Positions 7,128 through 14,554 of a stretch of 16,465 nucleotides of DNA are shown piece after piece (position 1 is the stretch's first letter; each line of letters starts with the position of its first letter). This DNA is from Ga0074130 sp035565355. GTDB lineage: Bacteria > Pseudomonadota > Gammaproteobacteria > Burkholderiales > Rhodocyclaceae. The notes under the pieces were generated by a model. The model did no database searches, was not told the DNA's origin, and was given only the letters and a program-made list of their open reading frames with translations. Made by a program: the position numbers and the translations under genes. Location: the NCBI GenBank assembly GCA_035565355.1, contig DATMSM010000038.1, forward strand, positions 1-16,465, written 5' to 3'.

Positions 7128-8366
7128 TTACTTGGCTTTCTTGCCGCCGGCGGCCTTGGCCAGACGGGCCTTGTCCTCGGCGTGGGCGAAGGTGACGCGG
7201 CCGTCCTTGACCATACCCATCACGGTCTGGGCGCGGGTGAAGGCTTCGTGGGTGTTTTCGTCAGCCGGGTTCCACTTCGAGAAGGGCTTTTCCCAGGTAG
7301 CGATCACGCCCTGCACCGGCGCTTGCAGATCTTCCAGCGCGGCGACGACCTTCTTGTTGTCGGTGCTGCCGGCCTGCTTGACGGCGGCGGCGAAGATCAG
7401 CACGGCGTCATAACCCTGCGCGGCGGAGACCGGCGAAGGGATGCGCTTCACATCGTAGTTGCGGTGATAGCTCTCGATAAAGGCCTTGGCCTTGGGCGTC
7501 ACCGGTTCTTCGATGAAGGTCTGCGGCATCAGGGTGCCGTCGGCGTTCTTGCCGGCGTTGTCGATGAAGTTCGACATCGACAGGGTCCAGCCGCCGATCA
7601 GCGGTTCCTTCATGCCGATCTTGGCCTTGCCGTTGGCGACGGCGGCGAGTTCCGGACCGATGCCCCAGATCAGGATGGCCTGTGCGCCGGCGGACTTGGA
7701 ACGCAGCAGTTGTGCGGTCATGTCCTTGTCGCCGATGTTGAATTTTTCGGTGGCGACGATCTGCAGCTTGTCGCCCTGGGCCTTGATCTGCGCCTGCAGG
7801 TCGTTGCGGCCGGACACGCCGTAGTTGGTGGCGTCGTGCAGGATGGCGACCTTGGTGAACTTACGTGCGAGGGCTTCCTCGACCACCATCGCGGCCTGGA
7901 TGCCGTCGTGCGCGGCAAAGCGGAAGATAGACAGGTTCGGCACCTTGGCGTCGCGCCACTGCGTCATCGAGGCCGAGCCGGCGGCCGGAGTGATGATCTT
8001 GGGAATGCCTTTTTCCTGCAGGAACTTGTCGCCGGCAATGACGACACCGGTATTCACGCTGCCGATGACGCCGGCGAGGTCGCTCATCGCGGCCAGCTCC
8101 TGGCCGATCAGCGCGCCACGCTCGTTCTTGGCTTCGTCGTCGCGTTCGATGACTTCGATCTTCATCTTCTTGCCGCCGACATCGAGACCGCCGCTGGCGT
8201 TGATTTCATTGATGGCCAGCTTGGCGCCGTCGCGCATGGAGGCGCCCATCGGCGCCGATCCGCCGGAGAAGGGGCCGGTGATGGCCAGCTTGACGCTCTG
8301 TGCCCAGCTCGGGGCGGCGGTGCCCAGGGCGGTGAGCAGCAGGGTGGCTAACAGGGTTTTTTTCAT
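7128..8366 (-). CDS. Periplasmic substrate-binding protein of a branched-chain-type ABC importer (LivK-like)
   Basis: A 412-residue precursor. A signal peptide of about 22 residues (MKKTLLATLLLTALGTAAPSWA) is followed by a type I periplasmic binding fold. Evidence includes the opening VKLAITGPFSGGSAPMGASM, the region GGLDVGGKKMKIEVIERDDE, the lobe-two segment KVAILHDATNYGVSGRNDLQ, and the RVTFAHAEDK end. Family members bind amino acids, amides or aromatic and aliphatic carboxylates; the ligand cannot be fixed from sequence. The start at 8366 has AGAGGA about eight bases upstream; the frame is open 105 bases further, but that part encodes no signal sequence. Residues are conserved through the C-terminus apart from a Lys-rich tail. 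It lies 64 bp after the IclR gene and 9 bp before the lipoprotein gene. Confidence 0.92.
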   Translation of the reverse strand: MKKTLLATLLLTALGTAAPSWAQSVKLAITGPFSGGSAPMGASMRDGAKLAINEINASGGLDVGGKKMKIEVIERDDEAKNERGALIGQELAAMSDLAGVIGSVNTGVVIAGDKFLQEKGIPKIITPAAGSASMTQWRDAKVPNLSIFRFAAHDGIQAAMVVEEALARKFTKVAILHDATNYGVSGRNDLQAQIKAQGDKLQIVATEKFNIGDKDMTAQLLRSKSAGAQAILIWGIGPELAAVANGKAKIGMKEPLIGGWTLSMSNFIDNAGKNADGTLMPQTFIEEPVTPKAKAFIESYHRNYDVKRIPSPVSAAQGYDAVLIFAAAVKQAGSTDNKKVVAALEDLQAPVQGVIATWEKPFSKWNPADENTHEAFTRAQTVMGMVKDGRVTFAHAEDKARLAKAAGGKKAK

Positions 8367-8430
8367 GGCGAGTCCTCTTGTGGTGAATGGAACGACAGCG
8401 GGTAAGACGTGTTGTGCTTGATGCGGAAGG

Positions 8431-9222
8431 CTAGCGAGTTGATTTATAGCCCAGCGTGGCAGAAAGCTCATCGGCCACCTGGCGTACTACGGGTTCCCAG
8501 GCCTTGCTGTAGCGCTCGGCAGGTGCGGAGATGGAGAGTCCGCCGACGATGACGCCGGTATCGTCGCGCACCGGCGCGGCGATGCAGCGCAGGCCGGTCT
8601 CGATTTCCTCGTTGTCGTGGGAGACGCCTTCCTTCCGGATGCGCGCAAGCTCGGCTTCGAGCGCGGTCAGGGTGGTGATGGAGGCGGGCGTGTAGCGCGG
8701 CAGGCCGGTGCGCTCGGCATAGGCGCGCACATCACTGGTTCGTGCCTCGGCCAGATAGAGCTTGCCCACCGAAGTGACATGCAGCGGCGCGCGCGCGCCG
8801 ATCAGGTGCACCACCTTGACCGATGATCTGCCACTCGAGGTGCGTTCCACATAGATGATCTCGTCGCCCTGTCGGGTGCCGAGATTGACGCTTTCGCCGA
8901 TCTGCTTGTGCAGCTTCTGCATCAGGGGCATGGCGGCGTCGCGGATATTCAGGCGCGAGCGCACCACGTTGCCGAGTTCGAGCAGGCGGATGCCGAGACG
9001 ATAGGTGCCGGGGTCGGCGCGCTCGACGAAGCCGCTGTGCGTCATGGCGGCGAGGATGCGGTGGGTGGTGGAGGGGTGCAGGCCGGTCTCGGCTGCGAGC
9101 TGCTTCAGGCTGACCGGATCGGGGTGGCTGGCGAGTGCATCCAGAACGCTCATCATGCGTTCGATAACCTGGATGCCGCTGCGATTCTCTGCTGCCGGGG
9201 CCTGTGTCACGCTTCCGTCCAT
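8431..9222 (-). CDS. IclR-family transcriptional regulator
   Basis: A 263-residue DNA-binding regulator of typical IclR length. The N-terminal winged helix-turn-helix spans about residues 15-80: IQVIERMMSVLDALASHP, then LKQLAAETGLHPSTTHRILAAM as the recognition unit and GTYRLGIRLLELG as the wing. The C-terminal effector domain spans about 95-258 and carries PLHVTSVGKLYLAE and the family signature ETGLRCIAAPVRDDTG near 208-223. The start ATG 9222 gives MDGSVTQAP; it has no clear Shine-Dalgarno sequence. The frame is open 285 bases further upstream, but that stretch lacks family resemblance. The gene precedes the ABC transporter genes on the same strand, making it the likely local regulator. 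IclR proteins often respond to aromatic or short-chain acids, so the transporter may import such a compound (inference). Confidence 0.92.
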   Translation of the reverse strand: MDGSVTQAPAAENRSGIQVIERMMSVLDALASHPDPVSLKQLAAETGLHPSTTHRILAAMTHSGFVERADPGTYRLGIRLLELGNVVRSRLNIRDAAMPLMQKLHKQIGESVNLGTRQGDEIIYVERTSSGRSSVKVVHLIGARAPLHVTSVGKLYLAEARTSDVRAYAERTGLPRYTPASITTLTALEAELARIRKEGVSHDNEEIETGLRCIAAPVRDDTGVIVGGLSISAPAERYSKAWEPVVRQVADELSATLGYKSTR

Positions 9223-9406
9223 CAATAAGATGGAGGGCAATTTATCACATCGTGAAATCCATTTCCTGACGGCTTCCCAACAAAACGGGGTGTGTGGAGG
9301 GCGGCACCTGATTCCACAGGCCGTGTCTGCGCGAATGAGTTGGCGGTGCGGGATGCGAAGCAGGCCTGCCTGTTTTCGGATAGAGTCATGCAACTCTTTG
9401 ACCGCG
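9223..9406. promoter_or_regulatory. Divergent intergenic region between the IclR gene and the membrane-protein gene
   Basis: This 184-bp stretch must hold the IclR promoter (minus) and probably that of the plus-strand membrane protein. On the minus strand TGTGATAAATTG (about 9250-9239) resembles an extended -10 element some 20-30 bp before the IclR start. It overlaps a short palindrome TCAC-ATC-GTGA at 9244-9254, a plausible site for IclR self-repression. A second small inverted repeat, AGAGT-CATGCA-ACTCT at 9383-9398, lies just before the plus-strand start. No convincing -35 hexamer is visible on either strand. Confidence 0.3.
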
Positions 9407-10099
9407 ATGCCTCCCATGCTCCCCCACGTGTCACGCCAGCCTGTCCAGTTCGAAGAAAAGGCGGTATTGATTGGACTATTGCTGTTCTCGTTGCTGCTGC
9501 TTTTCATTGTTTACGCGCTCGACCCTGCGATTACCCGCAGCTTGATTGCCGAGACCGGCTTGTTCGAGCTTGTATCGCCGCCCTTGTGGATAACGCTGGC
9601 GGCGCTGTGTCTGTTCAAGCTCGGCGCCAACAATCGCTGGGGGTGGGGTACGGCCGCACTGGCCGCGATCTTTGCCGCGCGCGAAGCGGATTGGCACAAG
9701 GCCTTCACGGCTGACAGCATCTTCAAGCACGCTTTTTATCGCAGCACCGAGATTTCCGCGACGCAGAAGTTCTGGGGCGGCCTCGCGGCCGCAGCCAGCG
9801 TTGTCGTTTTGTTATGGATGCTGGTTGCCTGTGTCCGGCATATCTGCAAGACGAAGGCCTGGCGCCGGGCCTGGGGGCGCCTGACCTTGTTGTCCATCGC
9901 ATTGATGGTGTTTACCAAGATCTGCGACCGATTGGAGAACACCATCAAGGTCGACTACGGCATTCTGCTGTCGGCGCATGAAAGCGCACTCTTCCACATG
10001 CACGAGGAAGGTATTGAAATGCTGTTGCCTATCCTGTTCGCCGTCGCCTTGCTGGTATGGGCCAAGGACAGGGCCAGGCTGGGCGCTACAGCAGTCTGA
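9407..10099 (+). CDS. Six-helix integral membrane protein of unknown function
   Basis: About 230 residues with six likely membrane segments, near 18-37, 57-72, 79-91, 123-143, 157-171 and 203-218. Polar conserved-looking motifs sit at the membrane edges: ETGLFELVSPPLW at 49-61, AREADWHKAFTADSIFK at 91-107, KICDRLEN at 171-178 and HEEGIEMLLP at 199-208. This resembles a loosely defined group of bacterial six-helix proteins with an E-G-x-x-E opening, an acidic/aromatic motif after helix 3 and an EE-x-x-E-x-L motif before the last helix; that is pattern memory, not a search result. The start is uncertain: ATG 9407, ATG 9416 or GTG 9428 all lack a good ribosome site. The frame is open back to 9005, but the extra part runs antisense to the IclR gene. 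The 3' end overlaps the converging antiporter gene by 14 bp. Confidence 0.75.
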   Translation: MPPMLPHVSRQPVQFEEKAVLIGLLLFSLLLLFIVYALDPAITRSLIAETGLFELVSPPLWITLAALCLFKLGANNRWGWGTAALAAIFAAREADWHKAFTADSIFKHAFYRSTEISATQKFWGGLAAAASVVVLLWMLVACVRHICKTKAWRRAWGRLTLLSIALMVFTKICDRLENTIKVDYGILLSAHESALFHMHEEGIEMLLPILFAVALLVWAKDRARLGATAV

Positions 10100-11342
10100 A
10101 TGCGGCGACCGCCACCAGCGTCGGTGGAATGGCGGCGATCAGCAGGCCCAGCGGCTGAATTTCGTGGCCTTCGAACTTCTCGCGCAGGATGGAAAAGCCG
10201 GCCGGGTTGGGCGCATTGGCGATGACGGTGAGACCGCCGCCAGTGACGGCGCCGGCCACCAGCGCGTATTTGAACTCGTCCGACAGCCCTTCGACCAGCG
10301 AACCTAGATAGGTCAGGGCTGCATTGTCGGTGACCGCCGTCAGGGCGGTGGCGCCATAGAAGACAGCATCCGGGCTCATGGCCATCAAGAGCGGTTGCAG
10401 CCACCATTGCTGTTGTCCGCCGAGCACCACGAGGCCGGCGAGGAAAAAAGCAACCAGCAGACCTTCACGCAGGATCAGCCGGTCCTGATGACGCTCGTAG
10501 GCATGGGCCACGCCGAGAAAGAACAGCAGCAGGCCCATAAAGACCGCCGGATGATGGGCAAAGACGACGATGCCCACGAGGAAGAGCAGATGCGTGACGA
10601 CCAGGGGAAAGGGGACGTGCGCAACGCTGCCTTCGTAGGGGATTTCAATCGAGACGAGCTCCTTGCGGAAGAGCAGGGTGACGGCCAGTGCGTTGAAGAC
10701 GACAGCAATCGCCGCCTTCCAGCCGAAGGTGGTGAACATGAAGACGATGTCCCAGTTCCAGGTGCTGGCGACCATGAGCACCGGTGGCGCGGCAAAGGGC
10801 GTGAGTGTGCCGCCGATGGAGATGTTCACGAAGAGCACGCCCAGGGTGGCGTACATGAAGCGCTTGGAGATGCCGGCGGCATAGTAGCGGTCGCGCAGGA
10901 TCAGGGCAGCCAAGGTCATGGCGGCCGGCTCGGTGATGAAGGAGCCGAGTATGGGCACCAGCGATAGCACGGTGAAGTAGTAGGCCGCGTTGCGCGGCAG
11001 GGGAATGCTGCGCGCGGTCAGGCGTACGCAGGTCTTGGCGAACTCGAGAATGGGGCGCGTGCCGGCGACGACCATGATGGCGAAGACGAATAGGGGCTCC
11101 GTGAAGTTGCGCGAATCGACGTAGGCCGTGGCTTCGCTCGTACCGAGCGCGAGCGCCATGCACAGCACCAGCACCAGCGCCCAGAAACCGAACACCACCT
11201 CCACTTCGCCAAGCAGATGCCAGATGCCGGAGTGGCGCGGGTATTTGTGCGCAAGGCTCTCGAAGTACTTGGTGGCGAAAGTGTGGATGATGGCGACGGC
11301 AAACAGGACGGCGCCGATGAGCTGGATGGTGGTCGGATTCAA
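10086..11342 (-). CDS. Putative Na+/H+ antiporter (PF07399-type), probable TTG start
   Basis: A 418-residue inner-membrane transporter with about ten to twelve helices, matching the putative Na+/H+ antiporter family as I remember it. Helix-break motifs of the ion-transporter type are visible in both halves: FITEPAAMTLAALIL at 135-149, NISIGGTLTPFAAPPVLMV at 173-191, ATALTAVTDNAALTYLGS at 331-348 and TVIANAPNPAGFSILREKF at 372-390. Asp339 and Glu138 are candidate ion-binding residues (inference). The start is best placed at TTG 11342, giving (M)NPTTIQLIGAVLFA, the opening expected of family members. The only in-frame ATG, at 11423, would make the gene overlap the lipoprotein gene by 64 bp and add a charged tail. 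The ribosome site before TTG is weak (AAAAAGAA). It lies 17 bp after the OmpA-type lipoprotein gene, so the two are probably co-transcribed. Transport activity is predicted, not proven, for most of this family. Confidence 0.85.
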   Translation of the reverse strand: MNPTTIQLIGAVLFAVAIIHTFATKYFESLAHKYPRHSGIWHLLGEVEVVFGFWALVLVLCMALALGTSEATAYVDSRNFTEPLFVFAIMVVAGTRPILEFAKTCVRLTARSIPLPRNAAYYFTVLSLVPILGSFITEPAAMTLAALILRDRYYAAGISKRFMYATLGVLFVNISIGGTLTPFAAPPVLMVASTWNWDIVFMFTTFGWKAAIAVVFNALAVTLLFRKELVSIEIPYEGSVAHVPFPLVVTHLLFLVGIVVFAHHPAVFMGLLLFFLGVAHAYERHQDRLILREGLLVAFFLAGLVVLGGQQQWWLQPLLMAMSPDAVFYGATALTAVTDNAALTYLGSLVEGLSDEFKYALVAGAVTGGGLTVIANAPNPAGFSILREKFEGHEIQPLGLLIAAIPPTLVAVAAFRLL

Positions 11343-11359
11343 AAGCGTTCTTTTTCGTT

Positions 11360-11887
11360 CTAGTAGGAAGACATCACGATATCGACGCGGCGCATCTGCT
11401 TCTTGCACGCGACGGTGGTGCACTGCCGGGCGACTGTCTTCGAGTGGCCGCGCGGCTGCATGCGAATCTGGCTGGGCCGTGCGCCGCGCTTGACCAAGGC
11501 CTGGCTGACGGCCTGGGTGCAGCGGGTGGCGACGGCCACTGAAAACTCGGCACTGCCGAGGTCTTCGGTGTGGCCGACCAGCACCACATTGACCAGCGGA
11601 TCGGCTTTTAGTTTCGCTGCCACATCGTCGAGCGTGGGGGTTGCCGTGCGGGGGACTTCGGATGAGCCCGGCGTGAAGACCACCTGCGGGCCTTCAAATC
11701 CGGCAGTTTCGCCTGGGGCGGGTGCTGCGTCCGATGGCGTGCGCGGGCCTTGGGAAAGGGACGCAGCCTTGGCGTTGCCAGGCTTGTCGGCCGCGGCCTG
11801 AGGGCGTACTGAGGTGTTGTCTCCGGTTGTCGTGCAGGCCTGCAGGAGCAGGGCGAGCGCCAGAGCGCCTAGATAAGGTGCTGACAT
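11360..11887 (-). CDS. OmpA-domain outer-membrane lipoprotein
   Basis: A 175-residue lipoprotein. A signal peptide ends in the lipobox LLQAC (Cys18; +2 Thr predicts outer-membrane sorting), a flexible Ala/Pro linker runs to about residue 63, and an OmpA-like C-terminal domain spans about 68-172. The domain shows QVVFTPGSSEVPRTATPTLDDVA, VVLVGHTEDLGS, then RMQPRGHSK and RRVDIV. It is degenerate where OmpA domains hold the peptidoglycan peptide. The usual TD is TE (Glu108), and by my alignment the usual Arg of the xxRAxxV helix is Cys123. Two more Cys (156, 161) lie in the late loop. The start is set by AAGGA: it is eight bases from ATG 11887 but only two from ATG 11893. It may tether envelope layers or serve in an envelope complex; the antiporter gene follows directly. 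Confidence 0.82.
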   Translation of the reverse strand: MSAPYLGALALALLLQACTTTGDNTSVRPQAAADKPGNAKAASLSQGPRTPSDAAPAPGETAGFEGPQVVFTPGSSEVPRTATPTLDDVAAKLKADPLVNVVLVGHTEDLGSAEFSVAVATRCTQAVSQALVKRGARPSQIRMQPRGHSKTVARQCTTVACKKQMRRVDIVMSSY

Positions 11888-11991
11888 AACCATCGTCCTT
11901 GGAACGGATAAACGGGCTGTATTTTACCCAGCAGGGGCCGCCAGAATGTAACGGTCGCGCCCAAATCGTCCGCCGAATCCAGCGCTGGCCT

Positions 11992-12020
11992 GTGGGCATA
12001 GCGGATTCGCCTGATAAAAT
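11992..12020 (+). promoter_or_regulatory. Possible hemA promoter
   Basis: TGATAAAAT at 12012-12020 contains a TAAAAT -10-like hexamer about 65 bp before the hemA ATG. At the expected spacing upstream the sequence is GTGGGC, a poor -35. This is the only AT-rich promoter-like patch in the 198-bp region between the divergent OmpA-type lipoprotein gene and hemA. Confidence 0.3.
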
Positions 12021-12085
12021 GGAGGGAGCCCCTAACCATAAGCAGGCAGGCTTGCCTATAGACCTGCGACCCGGCTGGACTAACG

Positions 12086-13339
12086 ATGCGTTTGTACGCG
12101 CTTGGCATCAATCACCATACTGCGCCGCTTGCGGTGCGCGAGCAGATCGCCTTTGACGTGGCGAGGTTGCCCGCTGCGCTGAACGATCTGTTGCGCGGCC
12201 AGTCGGCGCGCGAGGCGGCGATTCTGTCGACCTGCAATCGTACCGAGCTGTATTTCAGCGCCGAGGACCCGCAGGCGACGATCAACTGGCTGGCCGAGTA
12301 TCACCGCCTGCCCGAGCGACAGATCCAGCCCTATCTGTATACCTACCCGCAGCGCAATGCCGTGCGCCATATGTTCCGTGTCGCCTCCGGCCTGGACTCC
12401 ATGGTGCTGGGCGAGCCGCAGATCCTCGGTCAGATGAAACAGGCCGCGCGCGCGGCGGAAGAGGCGGGCGCGCTCGGCACGACCTTGAACCGTTTGTTTC
12501 AGCGTACCTTTGCCGTGGCCAAGGAAGTGCGTTCGACCACGGCCATCGGCGCCAATACGGTGTCCATGGCCGCTGCCGCCGTGCATCTGTCGGCGCGCAT
12601 TTTCGACGATCTGAAAAAGCAGGCGGTGCTTTTCATCGGCGCTGGCGAGATGGTAGAGCTGTGCGCCAGCCATTTCGGTAGCCAGAAGCCGCGTCGCATC
12701 ACGGTTGCCAACCGCACACTGGAGCGTGCCGCGGCTCTGGCCGCGCAGTACGGCGGCGATGCGATGCGTCTCGACGATATCGCCGCCCGCCTGCATGAAT
12801 ACGACATCGTTGTGTCCTGTACCGGCAGTCCCTTGCCTGTGCTGGGCCTGGGCACGATAGAGCGCGCCCTCAAGCAGCGCCGTCGCCGCCCCATGGTCAT
12901 GGTCGACCTGGCCGTGCCGCGCGATATCGAGGCCGAAGTTGGCCGTCTCGACGACGTCTTCCTGTACACCATCGACGACCTGGGACAGATCGTCGAGCGC
13001 GGCCTGGAGTCGCGCCAGGCCGCCGTGGTCGAGGCCGAGACCATCATCGACACGCGCGTCGACAGCTTCCTGCACTGGATGGACGGCCGTGAAGTGGTGC
13101 CGACCATACGCGCGCTGCGCAATACCGCAGAAGAAACACGCCGCCTAGAGCTCGAGCATGCGATGCGCGCGCTTGCCCGCGGCGACGATCCGGCCACGGT
13201 GCTGGAAGCGCTGTCCCACGGCATTTCCAACAAGCTGCTGCATGCGCCGACCCAGGCGCTGAATCAGTCCGCCGGCGCGGATCGTGCCGAGCTGGCGCGC
13301 ACCATCGCGCGCCTCTACAACCTCCCGGCGGACAATTAG
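12086..13339 (+). CDS. hemA: Glutamyl-tRNA reductase
   Basis: HemA reduces glutamyl-tRNA(Glu) with NADPH to glutamate-1-semialdehyde, the first committed step of tetrapyrrole (haem) synthesis by the C5 pathway, in the cytoplasm. The 417-residue length is normal. It has the opening MRLYALGINHHTAPLAVRE, catalytic Cys50 in STCNRTE at 48-54, and His95 in the position of the conserved active-site His. It also has the family signature GLDSMVLGEPQILGQ at 102-116 and the nucleotide-binding loop FIGAGEM at 182-188. The C-terminal helical dimerisation region ends NLPADN. The start has only a weak GGA upstream. It heads a hemA-prfA-prmC cluster, the same order as in E. coli; its 3' end is 132 bp from prfA and overlaps a GC hairpin. 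Confidence 0.98.
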   Translation: MRLYALGINHHTAPLAVREQIAFDVARLPAALNDLLRGQSAREAAILSTCNRTELYFSAEDPQATINWLAEYHRLPERQIQPYLYTYPQRNAVRHMFRVASGLDSMVLGEPQILGQMKQAARAAEEAGALGTTLNRLFQRTFAVAKEVRSTTAIGANTVSMAAAAVHLSARIFDDLKKQAVLFIGAGEMVELCASHFGSQKPRRITVANRTLERAAALAAQYGGDAMRLDDIAARLHEYDIVVSCTGSPLPVLGLGTIERALKQRRRRPMVMVDLAVPRDIEAEVGRLDDVFLYTIDDLGQIVERGLESRQAAVVEAETIIDTRVDSFLHWMDGREVVPTIRALRNTAEETRRLELEHAMRALARGDDPATVLEALSHGISNKLLHAPTQALNQSAGADRAELARTIARLYNLPADN

Positions 13340-13396
13340 CGGCGCTGCTCGCCGCCGCCGTTCGGGCTGAGTTGTGTCCACAGGAAATCCTTGTGG
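13339..13396 (+). other. Two hairpins in the hemA-prfA gap
   Basis: A perfect six-pair GC stem (GCGGCG, loop CTGCT, CGCCGC) spans 13339-13355, beginning on the last base of the hemA stop. A second stem, CCACA-GGA pairing with TCC-T-TGTGG, spans 13378-13396 with one bulged T. Neither is followed by a T-run, so they are not typical terminators. They could slow degradation of, or attenuate, the hemA-prfA transcript (inference). Confidence 0.4.
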
Positions 13397-13433
13397 GATC
13401 AAGGCCCGTTTCTCCTCCCCTAACTTTATGCAT

Positions 13434-13463
13434 GCCGCCCTTCGACAAGCTCAGGGCGAACGG
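13434..13463. repeat. REP-like palindromic repeat upstream of prfA
   Basis: The element reads GCCGCCC then TTCGACAAGCTCAGGGCG then AACGG, with CGCCCT pairing with AGGGCG around an 11-base loop. I recognise this core as a very common dispersed intergenic repeat in proteobacterial genomes; translated, it gives the familiar spurious peptide PFDKLRANG. It lies 8 bp before the prfA ATG, so it supplies most of the sequence where the ribosome site should be. Confidence 0.8.
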
Positions 13464-13471
13464 ATATCTTG

Positions 13472-14554
13472 ATGAAACCCAGCATCCGCGAAAAACTCGA
13501 AAACCTCAGCGAACGCCTGGTCGAGCTCGATCGCCTACTCGCCAGCGAAGGCGTGACCGCCAATATGGACAATTACCGCAAGCTCACGCGCGAGCATGCG
13601 GACATCGGCCCGGTGGCGGCCTTGTACGCGCAATGGGTGCGGGCGGAGCAGGATCTGGCCTCGGCCCAGGAAATGAGCGAAGACCCCGAGATGAAGGAGT
13701 TCGCGGCCGAGGAGATCGACAACGCCAGGGCCAGCATGGAACGCCTGGAATCGGAACTGCAGATCGCCCTGCTGCCCAAGGACCCCAACGACGAGCGCAA
13801 TCTCTTCCTAGAAGTCCGTGCCGGCACCGGCGGCGACGAGTCGGCCATCTTCGCAGGCAACCTGTTTCGCATGTACACGCGCTACGCCGAGCGCCAGCGC
13901 TGGCAGGTCGAGATCATTTCGGCCAACGAGTCGGAGCTGGGCGGTTATCGTGAGGTGATTGCGCGCATTGTCGGCAACGGCGCCTATTCCAAGCTGAAGT
14001 TTGAGTCCGGTGGACATCGTGTGCAACGCGTGCCGGAGACGGAGTCGCAGGGACGCATCCATACTTCGGCCTGTACCGTCGCCGTGATGCCCGAGGCCGA
14101 CGAGCTGGAAGAGATCACCATCAATCCGGCGGACTTGCGCATCGACACCTACCGCGCCTCGGGCGCCGGCGGTCAGCACATCAACAAGACGGACTCGGCG
14201 GTGCGCATCACGCACATTCCCACCGGCATTGTGGTCGAGTGCCAGGACGACCGTTCGCAGCATCGCAACAAGGCCCAGGCCATGAGTGTGCTGGCGGCGC
14301 GCATCAACGACGCGCAGCAGCACGCGCAGCAACAGCAGATCGCCTCGACGCGCAAGTCGCTGGTCGGCAGCGGCGACCGCTCCGAACGCATCCGTACCTA
14401 CAACTTCCCGCAGGGCCGTGTCACTGACCATCGCATCAATCTGACGCTGTATAAGATCGACATGATCATGGACGGCGACCTCGACGACCTCGTCAATGCG
14501 CTGACGGCCGAGCATCAGGCGGACTTGCTGGCGGCGTTGTCGGAAAGCCAGTGA
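13472..14554 (+). CDS. prfA: Peptide chain release factor 1
   Basis: RF1 recognises UAA and UAG stop codons and triggers release of the finished peptide on the ribosome. With ATG 13472 the protein has 360 residues, the same as E. coli RF1, and starts MKPSIREKLE as expected. A TTG one codon upstream is in frame but unnecessary. Visible motifs are the domain-2 segment FLEVRAGTGGDES at 112-124, the stop-codon-reading tripeptide position PET at 188-190 in RVPETESQGRIHTSA, and the catalytic GGQ at 233-235 in GAGGQHINKTDSA. Gln235 is the residue methylated by PrmC, whose gene overlaps this stop by 4 bp. No strong Shine-Dalgarno is visible: GGAT lies nine bases upstream, inside or next to the palindromic repeat. 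Confidence 0.98.
   Translation: MKPSIREKLENLSERLVELDRLLASEGVTANMDNYRKLTREHADIGPVAALYAQWVRAEQDLASAQEMSEDPEMKEFAAEEIDNARASMERLESELQIALLPKDPNDERNLFLEVRAGTGGDESAIFAGNLFRMYTRYAERQRWQVEIISANESELGGYREVIARIVGNGAYSKLKFESGGHRVQRVPETESQGRIHTSACTVAVMPEADELEEITINPADLRIDTYRASGAGGQHINKTDSAVRITHIPTGIVVECQDDRSQHRNKAQAMSVLAARINDAQQHAQQQQIASTRKSLVGSGDRSERIRTYNFPQGRVTDHRINLTLYKIDMIMDGDLDDLVNALTAEHQADLLAALSESQ

Noticed and set aside
6879..8351. A 490-codon open frame on the plus strand
   Set aside because: It is antisense to the solute-binding protein and lipoprotein genes; its composition (His/Gly/Asp/Val-rich) is typical of a shadow frame.
9223..9507. N-terminal extension of the IclR protein up to an ATG at 9507
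   Set aside because: The extra 95 residues have no IclR resemblance and cover the divergent promoter region.
12080..13075. A 331-codon minus-strand frame over hemA
   Set aside because: hemA is unmistakable on the other strand, and the frame's translation shows no domain.
13372..13953. A plus-strand frame containing PFDKLRANG before prfA
   Set aside because: This peptide is the known spurious translation of a dispersed palindromic repeat, and the rest of the frame overlaps prfA out of frame.
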